The position numbers and the translations under genes were made by a program. From positions 1 through 64,000 of the forward strand of contig JAYWCL010000106.1 of assembly GCA_043780595.1 (NCBI GenBank): a DNA stretch of 64,000 nt, in the 5' to 3' direction. Positions 55,297-64,000 of this stretch are shown one piece after another. The stretch comes from Limnoglobus sp043780595 (GTDB lineage: Bacteria > Planctomycetota > Planctomycetia > Gemmatales > Gemmataceae). The notes beneath the pieces were generated by a model that did no database searches, was not told the origin of the DNA, and saw nothing but the letters and a program-made list of their open reading frames with translations. Positions within the stretch are counted from its first letter, which is position 1, and each line of letters begins with the position of its first letter.

Positions 55297-55866
55297 TTAT
55301 CGCACTTTCATCAGCATCGAATCGCTCTGCTGTAACAGGCTCGAGCCGTTCGTCGAACGGTGCGACTTCACGCGATGCGGTTGCAGTTTCGGTGCGATCA
55401 TGATGGGGAGTTGGTCGTCGAACTCGACTTGTGAGATGCAGGCGCGGAAGGTTTCCGTGCCAGAATTAAAGCCGATATCGACGAGGTTTCGGCGAAGCAC
55501 GCCTTCGATTTCGCCGCCGCCGCCCGGCCCGACGGCAGGCAGCGACAAGTAGCACGGCGGCGGCAGAACCGCTTTCACGTTCCCCCCGAACATGTTCACG
55601 AGTTCCCCGAGCGCGTCCTTCACGAGGTCCGGCGTCGCTTCGCTCGGGTCGTCGAGCGCCATCATCGTTGCCGTCAATCGGCGTGCTAACGAGGTCGGCA
55701 TTTCAATCGAAACCGTGCCGCGCCACGCCCCCGTGATCTGCACGCAACCGAGCAAACTCTCGGGCCACACACCCAACGGTTCCACCGAAGGTTCGACATC
55801 CTGACACAAAATCAATTGCCAAATTTCTGCGATGAACAGCCGGACTTCTTTCGCACCGATAGCCAT
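55297..55866 (-). CDS. cheX: CheX-type chemotaxis phosphatase
   Basis: 189 residues with a CheX-like pattern: VQITGAWRGTVSIEMPTSLA, DALGELVNMFGGNVKAVLP. The acidic-Asn motif LGELVNMFGGN corresponds to the phosphatase helix that removes phosphate from CheY-P. The C-terminus is longer than usual and basic (PHRVKSHRSTNG). GAGGGG lies 6 bp before the ATG. It is the last gene of the chemotaxis operon, 37 bp after cheR. Confidence 0.75.
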   Translation of the reverse strand: MAIGAKEVRLFIAEIWQLILCQDVEPSVEPLGVWPESLLGCVQITGAWRGTVSIEMPTSLARRLTATMMALDDPSEATPDLVKDALGELVNMFGGNVKAVLPPPCYLSLPAVGPGGGGEIEGVLRRNLVDIGFNSGTETFRACISQVEFDDQLPIMIAPKLQPHRVKSHRSTNGSSLLQQSDSMLMKVR

Positions 55867-55903
55867 ATGCAACCCCTCATGCCGAACGTAGTGTGTATGA
55901 AAA

Positions 55904-56743
55904 TTAACCGCGTGGCCGGTAACAAACTGAATCTCCAACCGTTTCCCGAACGTAACCCGCATCGATATTCAGCGTCGTCTCGGCCCCGCCGAGGAACAAA
56001 TACCCATCGCCACGCAGCACTTTTTTGGCGTGCCGCAGCACCGTCTGTTTCGTCGCGAGATCGAAATAAATCAGCACGTTCCGCAACAAGATCAGATCGT
56101 ACGGCAGCATCGCGGGCCACGTGCCGATCAGGTTCAGCGGGCGGAACTCGATCATCGTGCGGATGCTCTCGTGAATCTCCCACGAGGCGTCGACTTGGCG
56201 GAAATACTTCGACTGATACGGCATTGTCAGTCCGCGACTCATTTCGATCGCATTGAACCGGCCGCGCCGTGCGACATCGAGCACCACGGGTGAAAAATCC
56301 GTCGCGAGTATCTGCACGTTCCAGCCGAGAAGCGACGCAGCAAACTGCTCCCGCAGTAGCATCGCGAGGCTGTACGGCTCTTGCCCCGTCGAGGCGGCCG
56401 CACACCAGATCCGCAAGCGTTTTTCCTTCGCACGAAGCCGCAATAGCTCCGGCAGCACGAACCGACGCAGTGCCTCGAACGGGTGCCCATCGCGGAAGAA
56501 ACTCGTTTCATTCGTCGTCATCGCTTCGACGATTTTGCCGTGCAACTCGCATAACGAGCCACCGCCACGAAGCTGATGCAAGAGTGCATCGACCGACTCG
56601 ATCCCTTCCTTACGCACCAACGTCGACAGTCGCGATTCGATTAAATATCGCTTGCTGTCTTCGAGCACGATGCCCGTTTGCTGACGGACCATCGTGCGGA
56701 TGCGATCGAAATCTTCGGTGCCAATCGCGTCGAGGTTTCGCAT
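55904..56743 (-). CDS. cheR: Chemotaxis protein methyltransferase
   Basis: 279 residues. CheR methylates glutamates of chemoreceptors using S-adenosylmethionine. An N-terminal helical domain (ESRLSTLVRKEGIESVDALL) precedes the catalytic domain with NETSFFRDGHPFEAL, the SAM-binding WCAAASTGQEPYSLAM and the LLRNVLIYFD motif. The start is 2 bp from the cheB stop, so the two are translationally close. Confidence 0.92.
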   Translation of the reverse strand: MRNLDAIGTEDFDRIRTMVRQQTGIVLEDSKRYLIESRLSTLVRKEGIESVDALLHQLRGGGSLCELHGKIVEAMTTNETSFFRDGHPFEALRRFVLPELLRLRAKEKRLRIWCAAASTGQEPYSLAMLLREQFAASLLGWNVQILATDFSPVVLDVARRGRFNAIEMSRGLTMPYQSKYFRQVDASWEIHESIRTMIEFRPLNLIGTWPAMLPYDLILLRNVLIYFDLATKQTVLRHAKKVLRGDGYLFLGGAETTLNIDAGYVRETVGDSVCYRPRG

Positions 56744-56745
56744 GG

Positions 56746-57831
56746 TTACACCCCCACGGCAACGAGGGCGCGACGGCTGGCCCGCACGCGCAGATCGAGT
56801 TCCGTGCCGATCCGGCCGAGTGGCAGAATCGCATCGGCTAAGCCTGCCGTTGCGACCGAGCCGGGCATTCCCCAGACGACGCTCGTCGCTTCATCTTGCA
56901 CGACGATGCGCCCGCCGCGTTGCCGAATCGCATCGCAGCCGCGTAGCCCATCTCGGCCCATTCCGGTAAGGACGGCCGCGATCGTGCCTGATCCGTAAGC
57001 CTCGGCGACCGATTGAAACAAGATATCGACGGCGGGCCGACACGCATTCACCGGTGGCGTGCGTTCGAGTTTCACGAAGACGCCAGCAAGTCGGCGAACG
57101 ACTGTCATGTGGTTGTCACCCGGCGCAATGTAGATACCGCCCGCCACGACTTTGTCGCCATCGCTTGCCTCGGTCACGTTCAAACCCGTCCAGTTCGTAA
57201 GGCTGACGGCGAGTTGTTTCGTGAACACCGGCGGCATGTGTTGCACGATCACAACGGGCACCGGCAGGTCGGCTTTCCAGTCGGATAATATCGCACGCAG
57301 CGCGTTTGGCCCGCCCGTCGAACAGCCGATAGCCAGCACCGTTGCGGGGCGTTCGGTTAGCGTGCGCGGCACATTCCGGATTGGCCCTGAGCCGGTTGCC
57401 GCACGAACGGGCGATGCGATCACCTTGCGGCAAAACGCTTTAATTCGAGGGATTAACTCCTCGCGGATCCGTTGCTGTGCCTCGGCAAGGTTGCCGACGT
57501 TCGTCGGCTTTGTCACATAATCCGTTGCCCCACGCGACAGAGCTTCGAGTGTCGTTTTCGCCCCGCGTTCGGTTTGCGAACTGAACATGATGATCGGCAC
57601 TGCGGGGTCGATTCGCCGGATCGCGGCCAGCATTTCCAGCCCGTCCATGTCCGGCATTTCGACATCGAGCGTGACGATGTCCGGTTGCAATTGCGCGAAC
57701 TTCGCGAGGCCGATCCGACCGTTCGCAGCCACGGCGGCTACTTCCAGTTCGGGGTCGGTCGACAATACGTCGGCCACAATTTTTCGCACGACGACCGAGT
57801 CGTCGACGATCAAAACGCGAATTTTGCTCAC
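56746..57831 (-). CDS. cheB: Protein-glutamate methylesterase/deamidase
   Basis: 361 residues. CheB removes methyl groups from receptor glutamates and is activated by phosphorylation. The receiver domain has VLIVDDSVVVRKIV and the phospho-acceptor in VTLDVEMPDMDGLEM. The catalytic domain has Ser in LAIGCSTGGPNALRA, His in VIVQHMPPVFT and Asp in GMGRDGLRGCDA. The GTG at 57831 has GAGGA upstream and lies 7 bp after the cheY stop; it is preferred over the overlapping start at 57858. Confidence 0.93.
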   Translation of the reverse strand: MSKIRVLIVDDSVVVRKIVADVLSTDPELEVAAVAANGRIGLAKFAQLQPDIVTLDVEMPDMDGLEMLAAIRRIDPAVPIIMFSSQTERGAKTTLEALSRGATDYVTKPTNVGNLAEAQQRIREELIPRIKAFCRKVIASPVRAATGSGPIRNVPRTLTERPATVLAIGCSTGGPNALRAILSDWKADLPVPVVIVQHMPPVFTKQLAVSLTNWTGLNVTEASDGDKVVAGGIYIAPGDNHMTVVRRLAGVFVKLERTPPVNACRPAVDILFQSVAEAYGSGTIAAVLTGMGRDGLRGCDAIRQRGGRIVVQDEATSVVWGMPGSVATAGLADAILPLGRIGTELDLRVRASRRALVAVGV

Positions 57832-57838
57832 GTGTTCC

Positions 57839-58213
57839 TCAGACGGCGGCAGTCGCAAGGAGCAGCGAAAGCTTCTCGGCGAGGACTTCCCGCGAGAACG
57901 GCTTCATCACGTATTCGTTCGCCCCAGCGGCGAGCGCGCGACTCATTTGGTACGTCTCGGTTTCCGTCGTCACCATCACAATGCGAAGGTCCGCACGCTC
58001 CGGATCGGCCCGCACCGCGAGCAGAAATTCAAACCCGTTCATCTCGGGCATGTTCCAATCGACCATCGCCAGATCGAACTGCCCCGGCGGCCCGAGTACC
58101 TCGAGCGCGGCCTTGCCGTCCCCGGCTTCGGTCGTTTCGTAGCCGAGCTTTTTGAGCATGTTGCAAAGGATGCTCCGCATCACTTTCGAGTCGTCGATTA
58201 CCAGCGCACGCAT
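57839..58213 (-). CDS. cheY: CheY-type single-domain response regulator
   Basis: 124 residues: acidic pocket ALVIDDSKVMRSI, phospho-acceptor Asp52 (MVDWNMPEMNGFE), Thr near 82 (MVTTETETYQM) and Lys104 (YVMKPFSREV). It is the expected output regulator of this operon. It lies 26 bp after the receptor gene. Confidence 0.92.
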   Translation of the reverse strand: MRALVIDDSKVMRSILCNMLKKLGYETTEAGDGKAALEVLGPPGQFDLAMVDWNMPEMNGFEFLLAVRADPERADLRIVMVTTETETYQMSRALAAGANEYVMKPFSREVLAEKLSLLLATAAV

Positions 58214-58239
58214 CGTACCAACCTCCGTTGTTACAGGTA

Positions 58240-61200
58240 TTATGACCGAACGCCATTGGGCATCGGTCGCGAGATCGCGGGCAGTAAACGCTTGGTGGCA
58301 AAGGTCGAAACCGGTGGCGGCGTAGCCGAACTGACCGCCGGTGTCGCATCGCGCCCGGTTCCCAGATGCTGAAACTGCGCGACCAAATGTTGCAACTCGG
58401 CGGCCATGTCGACGAGGCGTTCGCCCGCCTTTTGCGCGCCCGTTGCCCCTTCGGACGTATCGCCCGCCGCCTGTGCGACCGATGTAATATTCTGCGCGAT
58501 TTCCGCCGTGCCTTTCGCCGCCTCGGAGACGTTTCGACTAATCTCCACCGATGTCGCAGTCTGTTCCTCGACTGCCGATGCAATCGTGTTCGAGATGTCG
58601 CTGATGCGATAAATCGTCTCGGTGATGAGGCCAATCGCGTCGATGGCTCCGCGTGTGTCCCGCTGGATTGCTTCGATCTTTTGGCTAATGTCTTCGGTCG
58701 CCTTCGCCGTTTCTTTCGCGAGTTCTTTGACTTCGGTGGCCACGACCGCAAAGCCTTTGCCGGCTTCCCCGGCACGGGCCGCTTCAATCGTCGCGTTGAG
58801 TGCGAGCAAGTTCGTTTGTTGTGCGATCGACGTAATCACCTTGATTACTTGGCCAATTTCCGCGCTACTCACGCCGAGTTTCGTCACAGTTGCGTTCGCT
58901 TTGCCCGCGGCCACCACGGCCGTCGATGCAATCTTCGCCGCTTCGTTCGCGTTCTTGGCGATCTCGTTAATGCTCGCGTTCATCTCGTCGACTGCCGTCA
59001 CGACCATCGTCACGTTCGCGCTCACCTGTTCGGCGGCAGCGGAAACGACGGTCGATTGTGCAGAGGTTTCCTCAGCAGCGGCGCTCATCTGATGGCTGAC
59101 GACTGCGAGATCCTGCCCGGCGGAGAGTAGGCCGCTCGAATTTTCCGCAACCTTTCCTAGCACCGTTTTCATCTGGTCGATCATCTGTCGTTCGCGTTCT
59201 TCGGCGGCGAGTTTCTCCGTAACGATTTCCATCGAGACCATGATCCCGAGGTAGATTTTGTCTTGGCCGTAGATGGCATTGACCGACGTTTCGATCGCGT
59301 CCGCACCGAGTCGCAAGTTCGTTTTGATCGGCATTCCGTTCGGGTCGATCAGGCTCTGACGCGGGTGCTCGGACAATTTCCCAAGTGGTTCGATCGATTC
59401 GCCGATCGAACGATTCGCGGGGAACGGTAAGTGTTTGGCCACCCGTTCAAACAAGGTGATCGCCGCCGGATTGACGAACTGAATGCGTCCTTGTGCGTCG
59501 GCATACAGAATTGCCGTCGGGGCATTTTCCACCATCGACTGCGTGCGGGCTGCGTCGTAGCGACTAATCGTGAACGACACGAGCGTTGCGATTTTCCGTA
59601 GCGTATCGAGTCGCGATGCGGTGAGTGCCTCGCCGTTCGTCATGAAGAAATCGAGCGTGGCGATCACCTTGCCACTCACGCTGATCGGTATCGCGACACC
59701 TGACTTGATGCCCAACCGCAATGCGATTGGGCAACGTGGGCAGTCGGAAACTTGGCCGAGGTCCGCTGCGTAGAAGACATCGCGACTGCGCCACGAACGA
59801 CCGTTCAAACCGTCGCCTTCGCGTACGATCGTCTCGCGGGTCGTACGACGAAATTCGTCGCTCGTCGTTCCGGATTCTTGCGTGAATCGCAACGAGTTAT
59901 CCTTCGGATCGATCGACCAGTAGGAACCGTAACTCCATTGGTACGCGCCGCGAATCGTTTCGAGTGTGCTGCGAATGGCTTCGTCGATGGTCTTGGCCCG
60001 CGAGACCGCTTCGAGCAATAGGCCGAGTGTCGCGACGTCTTCGCTCACTTCGATTGCCGTTTTCTGCGCGGCAGCAACGCCCTTCCAATCGACGCGATCT
60101 TTGCCGATCACGTGGCGGATACTACTAATCGCACTGTTGGCTGCGGTGGCCATGCGGCCGATTTCGTCCTTCGTTTCCACGGGTGCGTGGGCGGTGAGGT
60201 CGCCGTCGGCAAACTGCTGGAGCACGTCCGCCGTTTGCACCATCGGCTTCGCAATCAACGAGGCTTGCCAGAACGAAACGAGGAATACGACGACGATCGC
60301 GATGGCCGCCATGCCGATCATATTCACCCGCACGGCATCATTTGCCGCAAATGCTTCGCGGGTATCCTGACGAACGAGAATCGTCCAGCCGTAACCTTTG
60401 AACGTCGAGTAACCCTGCGATGCCGCGTAGCCATTGATCAGTTCGATGTTCTTGCGTTTATGCCGTTCGACGGTAAACCCTTTTCCGCCGGCCGTGCCCA
60501 ACTTTGCGGCTTCGAGTCCGTGGTCGGACAAGGTCAACGACAAAACGGCTTTCGCGTCGTAGTCGTCGAGGACGAGTCCTGCCTTAGAAATCAGCTGCGT
60601 TTCGTAGTTTTGATTTGCGACGGCGGCTTCATCGCGAACGGTTTTCAGTGTGGCAGTCACGGCACGTTCCCACGAAACGCGCGACGACCAGACGCGAACG
60701 ATTTTCCCTTTTTCATCGTAAATTGGTGCGGCAAACGTAAGCGACAGGCCCCGCGTGCGATAGACCTCTGTAATCAATTTATCTTCGTTTACATCCTGCT
60801 CGAACGAGTCGCCCGGTTTGACTTGCCCACTGATGCAATCGCGGAACCATGCTTCATCGGAGACGTTCCGACCGATAAGCGACTTCGTGGAAACTGGCTT
60901 ACCGCGATGGTCGACCGTGTTCGCCGCGAGGATGCGACCATCGGCATCGGCTACGAAGAGGAGATCGTAAAAGCCGTACGCCGTCATGTAATAATTGGCG
61001 GCCTTCGACACGTCTTCCGGTTCGCCGCGCGACATCGGATTGAACGCAAACGCCTGGGCATCGCCGTAGCGCTCGAAGAGCAATCGGTCGAGTTGCGAGG
61101 CCGTCGCTTCGGCGCGATTCTGAAGATTCACACCGGAGCGTTCGAGCGTGTCGGACCGGCTTCGCATGTCGGCCACGTAGCCGCTCGCCAGTAGTGGAAC

Positions 61201-61275
61201 GACTGCTAACAGCACGAAAAGCAGCGTTAATTTCGTACGTAAGCGTCGAAACGGTAGTCGGGGCAACGATAGCAT
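58240..61275 (-). CDS. Methyl-accepting chemotaxis protein with Cache, HAMP, GAF and PAS domains
   Basis: 1011 residues. A first membrane helix (about 14-34) and a second (about 312-334, AIAIVVVFLVSFWQASLIAK) enclose a periplasmic Cache-type sensor. A HAMP domain (TADVLQQFADGDLTAHAP), a GAF domain and a PAS unit (AILYADAQGRIQFVNPAAIT) follow. The C-terminal signalling domain has the conserved hairpin ARAGEAGKGFAVVATEVKEL. Combining an outside sensor with two inside ones means it may read several cues. No CheR-binding pentapeptide ends the protein. The ATG at 61275 has GGAG 9 bp upstream; the longer frame begins with TTG. Confidence 0.92.
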   Translation of the reverse strand: MLSLPRLPFRRLRTKLTLLFVLLAVVPLLASGYVADMRSRSDTLERSGVNLQNRAEATASQLDRLLFERYGDAQAFAFNPMSRGEPEDVSKAANYYMTAYGFYDLLFVADADGRILAANTVDHRGKPVSTKSLIGRNVSDEAWFRDCISGQVKPGDSFEQDVNEDKLITEVYRTRGLSLTFAAPIYDEKGKIVRVWSSRVSWERAVTATLKTVRDEAAVANQNYETQLISKAGLVLDDYDAKAVLSLTLSDHGLEAAKLGTAGGKGFTVERHKRKNIELINGYAASQGYSTFKGYGWTILVRQDTREAFAANDAVRVNMIGMAAIAIVVVFLVSFWQASLIAKPMVQTADVLQQFADGDLTAHAPVETKDEIGRMATAANSAISSIRHVIGKDRVDWKGVAAAQKTAIEVSEDVATLGLLLEAVSRAKTIDEAIRSTLETIRGAYQWSYGSYWSIDPKDNSLRFTQESGTTSDEFRRTTRETIVREGDGLNGRSWRSRDVFYAADLGQVSDCPRCPIALRLGIKSGVAIPISVSGKVIATLDFFMTNGEALTASRLDTLRKIATLVSFTISRYDAARTQSMVENAPTAILYADAQGRIQFVNPAAITLFERVAKHLPFPANRSIGESIEPLGKLSEHPRQSLIDPNGMPIKTNLRLGADAIETSVNAIYGQDKIYLGIMVSMEIVTEKLAAEERERQMIDQMKTVLGKVAENSSGLLSAGQDLAVVSHQMSAAAEETSAQSTVVSAAAEQVSANVTMVVTAVDEMNASINEIAKNANEAAKIASTAVVAAGKANATVTKLGVSSAEIGQVIKVITSIAQQTNLLALNATIEAARAGEAGKGFAVVATEVKELAKETAKATEDISQKIEAIQRDTRGAIDAIGLITETIYRISDISNTIASAVEEQTATSVEISRNVSEAAKGTAEIAQNITSVAQAAGDTSEGATGAQKAGERLVDMAAELQHLVAQFQHLGTGRDATPAVSSATPPPVSTFATKRLLPAISRPMPNGVRS

Positions 61276-61299
61276 TTTCGGAAACTCCAGGGGCAAATA

Positions 61300-61740
61300 T
61301 TACATTGCGGGCGTGCCACACGTTACGGTTTTGGACACGTCTAACACGTGAATGAGTGCGTTCGATTGCTTGTACGTCCCGCAAATGAGATCGCGTGCGG
61401 GGCCGCGAACGGTGTGCGGTGGCGGCTCGAATGCATCGTTCGCTAGTTCGAGTACATCGCCAATTTCATCGACGAGTAATGCCTTCGGACCATCGATTGT
61501 CCGCACGACGACGTTCATCGGTCGGCACCCATTGGCACGCGGTGGAAGTTCGAGCCGCGTGCGCAAATCGATGGCCGGGACAATTCGCCCGCGCAGGTTG
61601 ATGAGGCCGACAACCGCCTTCGGGGCCAGGGGAACGCGCGTCATCTCTTGAAATCGAAGCACCTCTTGCACGTCGTCGACGGGGACTGCGAACCAACGTC
61701 GGTCGAGCAAAAACGTACAGAGCTGACAGGTGGCTGACAT
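61300..61740 (-). CDS. cheW: Chemotaxis coupling protein
   Basis: 146 residues with the CheW fold: FLLDRRWFAVPVDDVQEVLR, VVGLINLRGRIVPAIDLRTR, ALLVDEIGDVLELA. It links the receptor to CheA. Its ATG overlaps the cheA stop by one base (TGATG), a sign of coupled translation. Confidence 0.9.
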   Translation of the reverse strand: MSATCQLCTFLLDRRWFAVPVDDVQEVLRFQEMTRVPLAPKAVVGLINLRGRIVPAIDLRTRLELPPRANGCRPMNVVVRTIDGPKALLVDEIGDVLELANDAFEPPPHTVRGPARDLICGTYKQSNALIHVLDVSKTVTCGTPAM

Positions 61741-63818
61741 CAGGCGTAACTCCCGCATTCGAGCAAAGCCGGTAAGTCGATGATTTCCGTGACGCGCTGT
61801 TGAATCACTGCCGTGCCGAGGACGCCGGGCCGCATTGCAGTGGGTCGCAGTTCCACGGTCGTTTCGACGATGTCTATGATGCGATCTGCTACGAGGCCGA
61901 TGAGCCGTCCGGCGACCGAGTACACTGCCACTGCCAAATCCGCATCGGGTGCGGCTGTGGAAATTCCATTCAAAAGTTGCGTGAATCGGACGAGTGGCAG
62001 GATCTCGCCGCGATACTGTACGACTTCCCAATCACCGGCTCGTTCGATTGCACGAACGGCGATTTTCTCGAGTCGGGCGATGTGCCGCATCGGTATCGCG
62101 AGGCGACGTTCGCCCATGCCGAGGACGAGTAACGTTTGCACGCCGGTCGATGTCGATACGGATGGTTTCGATGTCTCTGCGATCTCGTGGAGTCCGGCCC
62201 GCGTCGAGAGTCCGAGTACGTCGAGAATGAGTGACACCCAACCGTCACCGAGGATTGTCGCCCCTGCGTAGATGCCGAGCGATTTCAAATCGGAGCCGAG
62301 CGGTTTCACGACGATCTCTTGCGAATCGGACACCGCATCGACGACCAACCCGAACTGGCGACCGTCGGTTTGCAGCACCGCGATATACGCCGTTTCCGCT
62401 TCCGAATCGGGCAATTCGAGTTGTTCGCGTAGGAATGCGAGCGGCAATAAGCGTCCGCGTAGGCGATACACCGGTGCGTTGTGAACGTACTCGATTTGCG
62501 CCGTGCGGTAATCGCCTTTCAGCCGTACGACTTCGAGTAAATGGATCTGCGGAATCGCGTACCGATCGCCACCACTTTCGACGATCAGTGCGGGAATGAT
62601 CGCCAGCGTGAGTGGAATTTTGACGCTGAGTGTGGTGCCACGTTCGGCGATGCTTTCGATGTCGAGCGTCCCGCCGATAGCCTCGATGTTGGTTTTGACG
62701 ACGTCCATTCCGACGCCGCGCCCAGATAGATTCGTGATGGCATCCGCCGTCGAAAACCCCGGCGTCACGATCAGTGAAATTGCTTCCGCATCGGACATCT
62801 TCGCGGCCTGTTCGATCGTGATCAGCCCCTTTTCGATCGCTTTGTTTTTCACTTTCGCAAGTGGTATCCCACCGCCGTCGTCGCGGATTTCGATGATGAC
62901 GCGACCGCTTTCGTGGAACGCGCGCATCCGCAAACAGCCTTCGGCTGGCTTACCGCGCGCGATCCGAACGGCGGGCGTTTCGATGCCGTGATCGATCGCG
63001 TTTCGCACGATGTGCGCGAGCGGGTCTTTGATCGCCTCGACGATGCTGCGGTCGAGTTCGGTGTCCTTGCCTTCGAGTTCCAAGCGAACCTGCTTGCCGC
63101 ACTGCGCCGCCAGATCGCGGACGATGCGTGGGAAGCGATCCCAGATGTGGCCGACGGGCTGCATCCGCGTTTTCATGACGCCTTCTTGCAATTCGCCGGT
63201 GATCGTATTCAGCCGTTGCACGCTGCGTGCGAACGGTGCATCGCCGAGTTTCAGAGCGAATTGCTGGATCTGATTACGTGCGAGAACGAGTTCGCCTACG
63301 AGTGTCATGAGCTTGTCGATGAGCGCGACATCGACGCGGATGGTCGTGTCGGCGAGGCCGCCCGTCGGTGCCATTTCGCGCACCGGTTCGGCCACCACGA
63401 CTGACGGCAGGCTGTCAGTCGTGCCATTCATTAACCGCGTGAGCGTATCGACGAGTGGCGTGTAATCGCCGTCGCCTTCGATGCCCGTCGTTTCGATTTG
63501 CTGAAGGATCGTGCGGATCGCATCGACGAGTTGTAGCAACGTCGTGGCGATGTGGGGAGTGAGTCGAATTGCACCGTCGCGCAGTTGGCTGAGCAGGTTC
63601 TCGCCGACGTGGCTGACGGTTTCCAACTTGTGAAATCCGAAGAAGCCGCAAGTGCCTTTGATCGTGTGAATGGTGCGAAACACGCGGGCCAGTGTGGGCT
63701 CGTCGGTCGGATGTTTTTCGAGCGTGAGGAAGTCCGCGTCGAGGCGCACGAGGTTCTCGTAGCTTTCCACCAGAAAGTCTTTGACGATCTCATCGAGTTC
63801 GTGATCGGTAGCAATCAT
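61740..63818 (-). CDS. cheA: Chemotaxis histidine kinase with two C-terminal CheW-like domains
   Basis: 692 residues. The Hpt domain has phospho-acceptor His51 (RVFRTIHTIKGTCGFFGF). A short linker takes the place of the usual P2 (CheY/CheB-docking) domain. Then come the dimerisation domain (IDKLMTLVGELVLARNQIQQ), the ATPase domain (IVRNAIDHGIETPAVRIARG, EIRDDGGGIPLAKV, GRGVGMDVVK) and the regulatory CheW-like domain (LTLAIIPALIVESGGDRYAI). A second CheW-like domain follows (LGMGERRLAIPMRHIARL, GRLIGLVADRIIDIVETTVE). The doubled C-terminus suggests different array packing. It is the first gene of the operon. Start 63818; a TTG at 63839 is the alternative. Confidence 0.93.
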   Translation of the reverse strand: MIATDHELDEIVKDFLVESYENLVRLDADFLTLEKHPTDEPTLARVFRTIHTIKGTCGFFGFHKLETVSHVGENLLSQLRDGAIRLTPHIATTLLQLVDAIRTILQQIETTGIEGDGDYTPLVDTLTRLMNGTTDSLPSVVVAEPVREMAPTGGLADTTIRVDVALIDKLMTLVGELVLARNQIQQFALKLGDAPFARSVQRLNTITGELQEGVMKTRMQPVGHIWDRFPRIVRDLAAQCGKQVRLELEGKDTELDRSIVEAIKDPLAHIVRNAIDHGIETPAVRIARGKPAEGCLRMRAFHESGRVIIEIRDDGGGIPLAKVKNKAIEKGLITIEQAAKMSDAEAISLIVTPGFSTADAITNLSGRGVGMDVVKTNIEAIGGTLDIESIAERGTTLSVKIPLTLAIIPALIVESGGDRYAIPQIHLLEVVRLKGDYRTAQIEYVHNAPVYRLRGRLLPLAFLREQLELPDSEAETAYIAVLQTDGRQFGLVVDAVSDSQEIVVKPLGSDLKSLGIYAGATILGDGWVSLILDVLGLSTRAGLHEIAETSKPSVSTSTGVQTLLVLGMGERRLAIPMRHIARLEKIAVRAIERAGDWEVVQYRGEILPLVRFTQLLNGISTAAPDADLAVAVYSVAGRLIGLVADRIIDIVETTVELRPTAMRPGVLGTAVIQQRVTEIIDLPALLECGSYA

Positions 63819-63979
63819 GGGCGACCACACCGCTCGCAAAATAGAAATTCACAACGCTGGGATAAAGAGCAGATCGAAGACTCGCCGCGATTTTTGCGGG
63901 GAAGTATCAAAAACGGTATTTGTTGAGAGCGTGCCATGAATCGTCGCGCGACAGTGGAATGACAGGAGGCATTCAACGA

Positions 63980-64000
63980 ATGCGGCGCGGCAAGAAAGTA
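63980..64000 (+). CDS. Possible start of a gene running off the window
   Basis: AGGAGG at 63964-63969 precedes an ATG at 63980 that reads MRRGKKV to the edge. Seven codons cannot be identified. It would diverge from the chemotaxis operon. Confidence 0.25.

Overview
The window looks like chromosomal DNA of a planctomycete, most likely a member of the Gemmataceae. The grounds are an ECF sigma factor fused through a membrane helix to a WD40 propeller, a secreted subtilase with an LEDR-type N-terminal motif, Tyr/Cys/Pro-rich secreted repeat proteins, HEAT-repeat membrane proteins, a PQQ-type propeller lipoprotein, a GC-rich base composition, and gaps crowded with several families of palindromic repeats. 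No tRNA, rRNA, CRISPR array, insertion sequence with a transposase or prophage was seen.

Layout. 1-9.8 kb (minus strand): a short SecA-like ATPase lacking its C-terminal wing, then three membrane-fusion-type proteins: a GAF/HlyD-like protein, a lipoprotein with an HlyD-like part and a WD40 propeller, and an M50 membrane protease carrying a PqqD-like N-terminus and an HlyD-like C-terminus. No ABC ATPase accompanies them. 10-17 kb: small conserved proteins, a tandem ACT protein, a secreted protein, a YfcE-type phosphodiesterase, an FHA-GAF-sigma54 activator without receiver domain, leuD and a small lipoprotein. 17.5-29 kb: a Tyr/Cys/Pro-rich secreted protein, a thioredoxin-like lipoprotein, a large hybrid histidine kinase with a repeat inserted in frame in its ATPase domain, serA, prkA and a PQQ-propeller lipoprotein. 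29-31 kb: a repeat-rich island with one lipoprotein gene. 31-42 kb: a HEAT-repeat membrane protein, the ECF-WD40 gene broken by an apparent frameshift, an S46 peptidase, an S8 peptidase and a small membrane protein. 42-53 kb: metH, a conserved unknown, a sialate-O-acetylesterase-like protein, an MFS transporter, a Cys-cluster (YkgJ-type) protein, a second phosphodiesterase, an orphan DUF433 protein and an SPFH protein. 53.7-63.8 kb: an FHA-GAF histidine kinase, then a compact chemotaxis operon read leftwards (cheA-cheW-mcp-cheY-cheB-cheR-cheX).

How the parts fit. The chemotaxis operon is a complete signalling core: receptor, coupling protein, kinase, response regulator, both adaptation enzymes and a CheX-type phosphatase. 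No motor or pilus genes are in view, so its output cannot be read here. The three membrane-fusion-type genes next to the SecA-like gene look like one envelope system with no described partner exporter. Two FHA-containing regulators and the PrkA kinase suggest substantial Ser/Thr-phosphorylation-linked signalling.

The most unusual non-genic signal is a dispersed element of about 350 bp present three times. Each copy lies just behind a gene's stop codon in the same orientation relative to that gene, has GACGTAAGTC-type inverted ends, and carries a three-fold GGTCGATTTT motif spaced exactly 21 bp apart.
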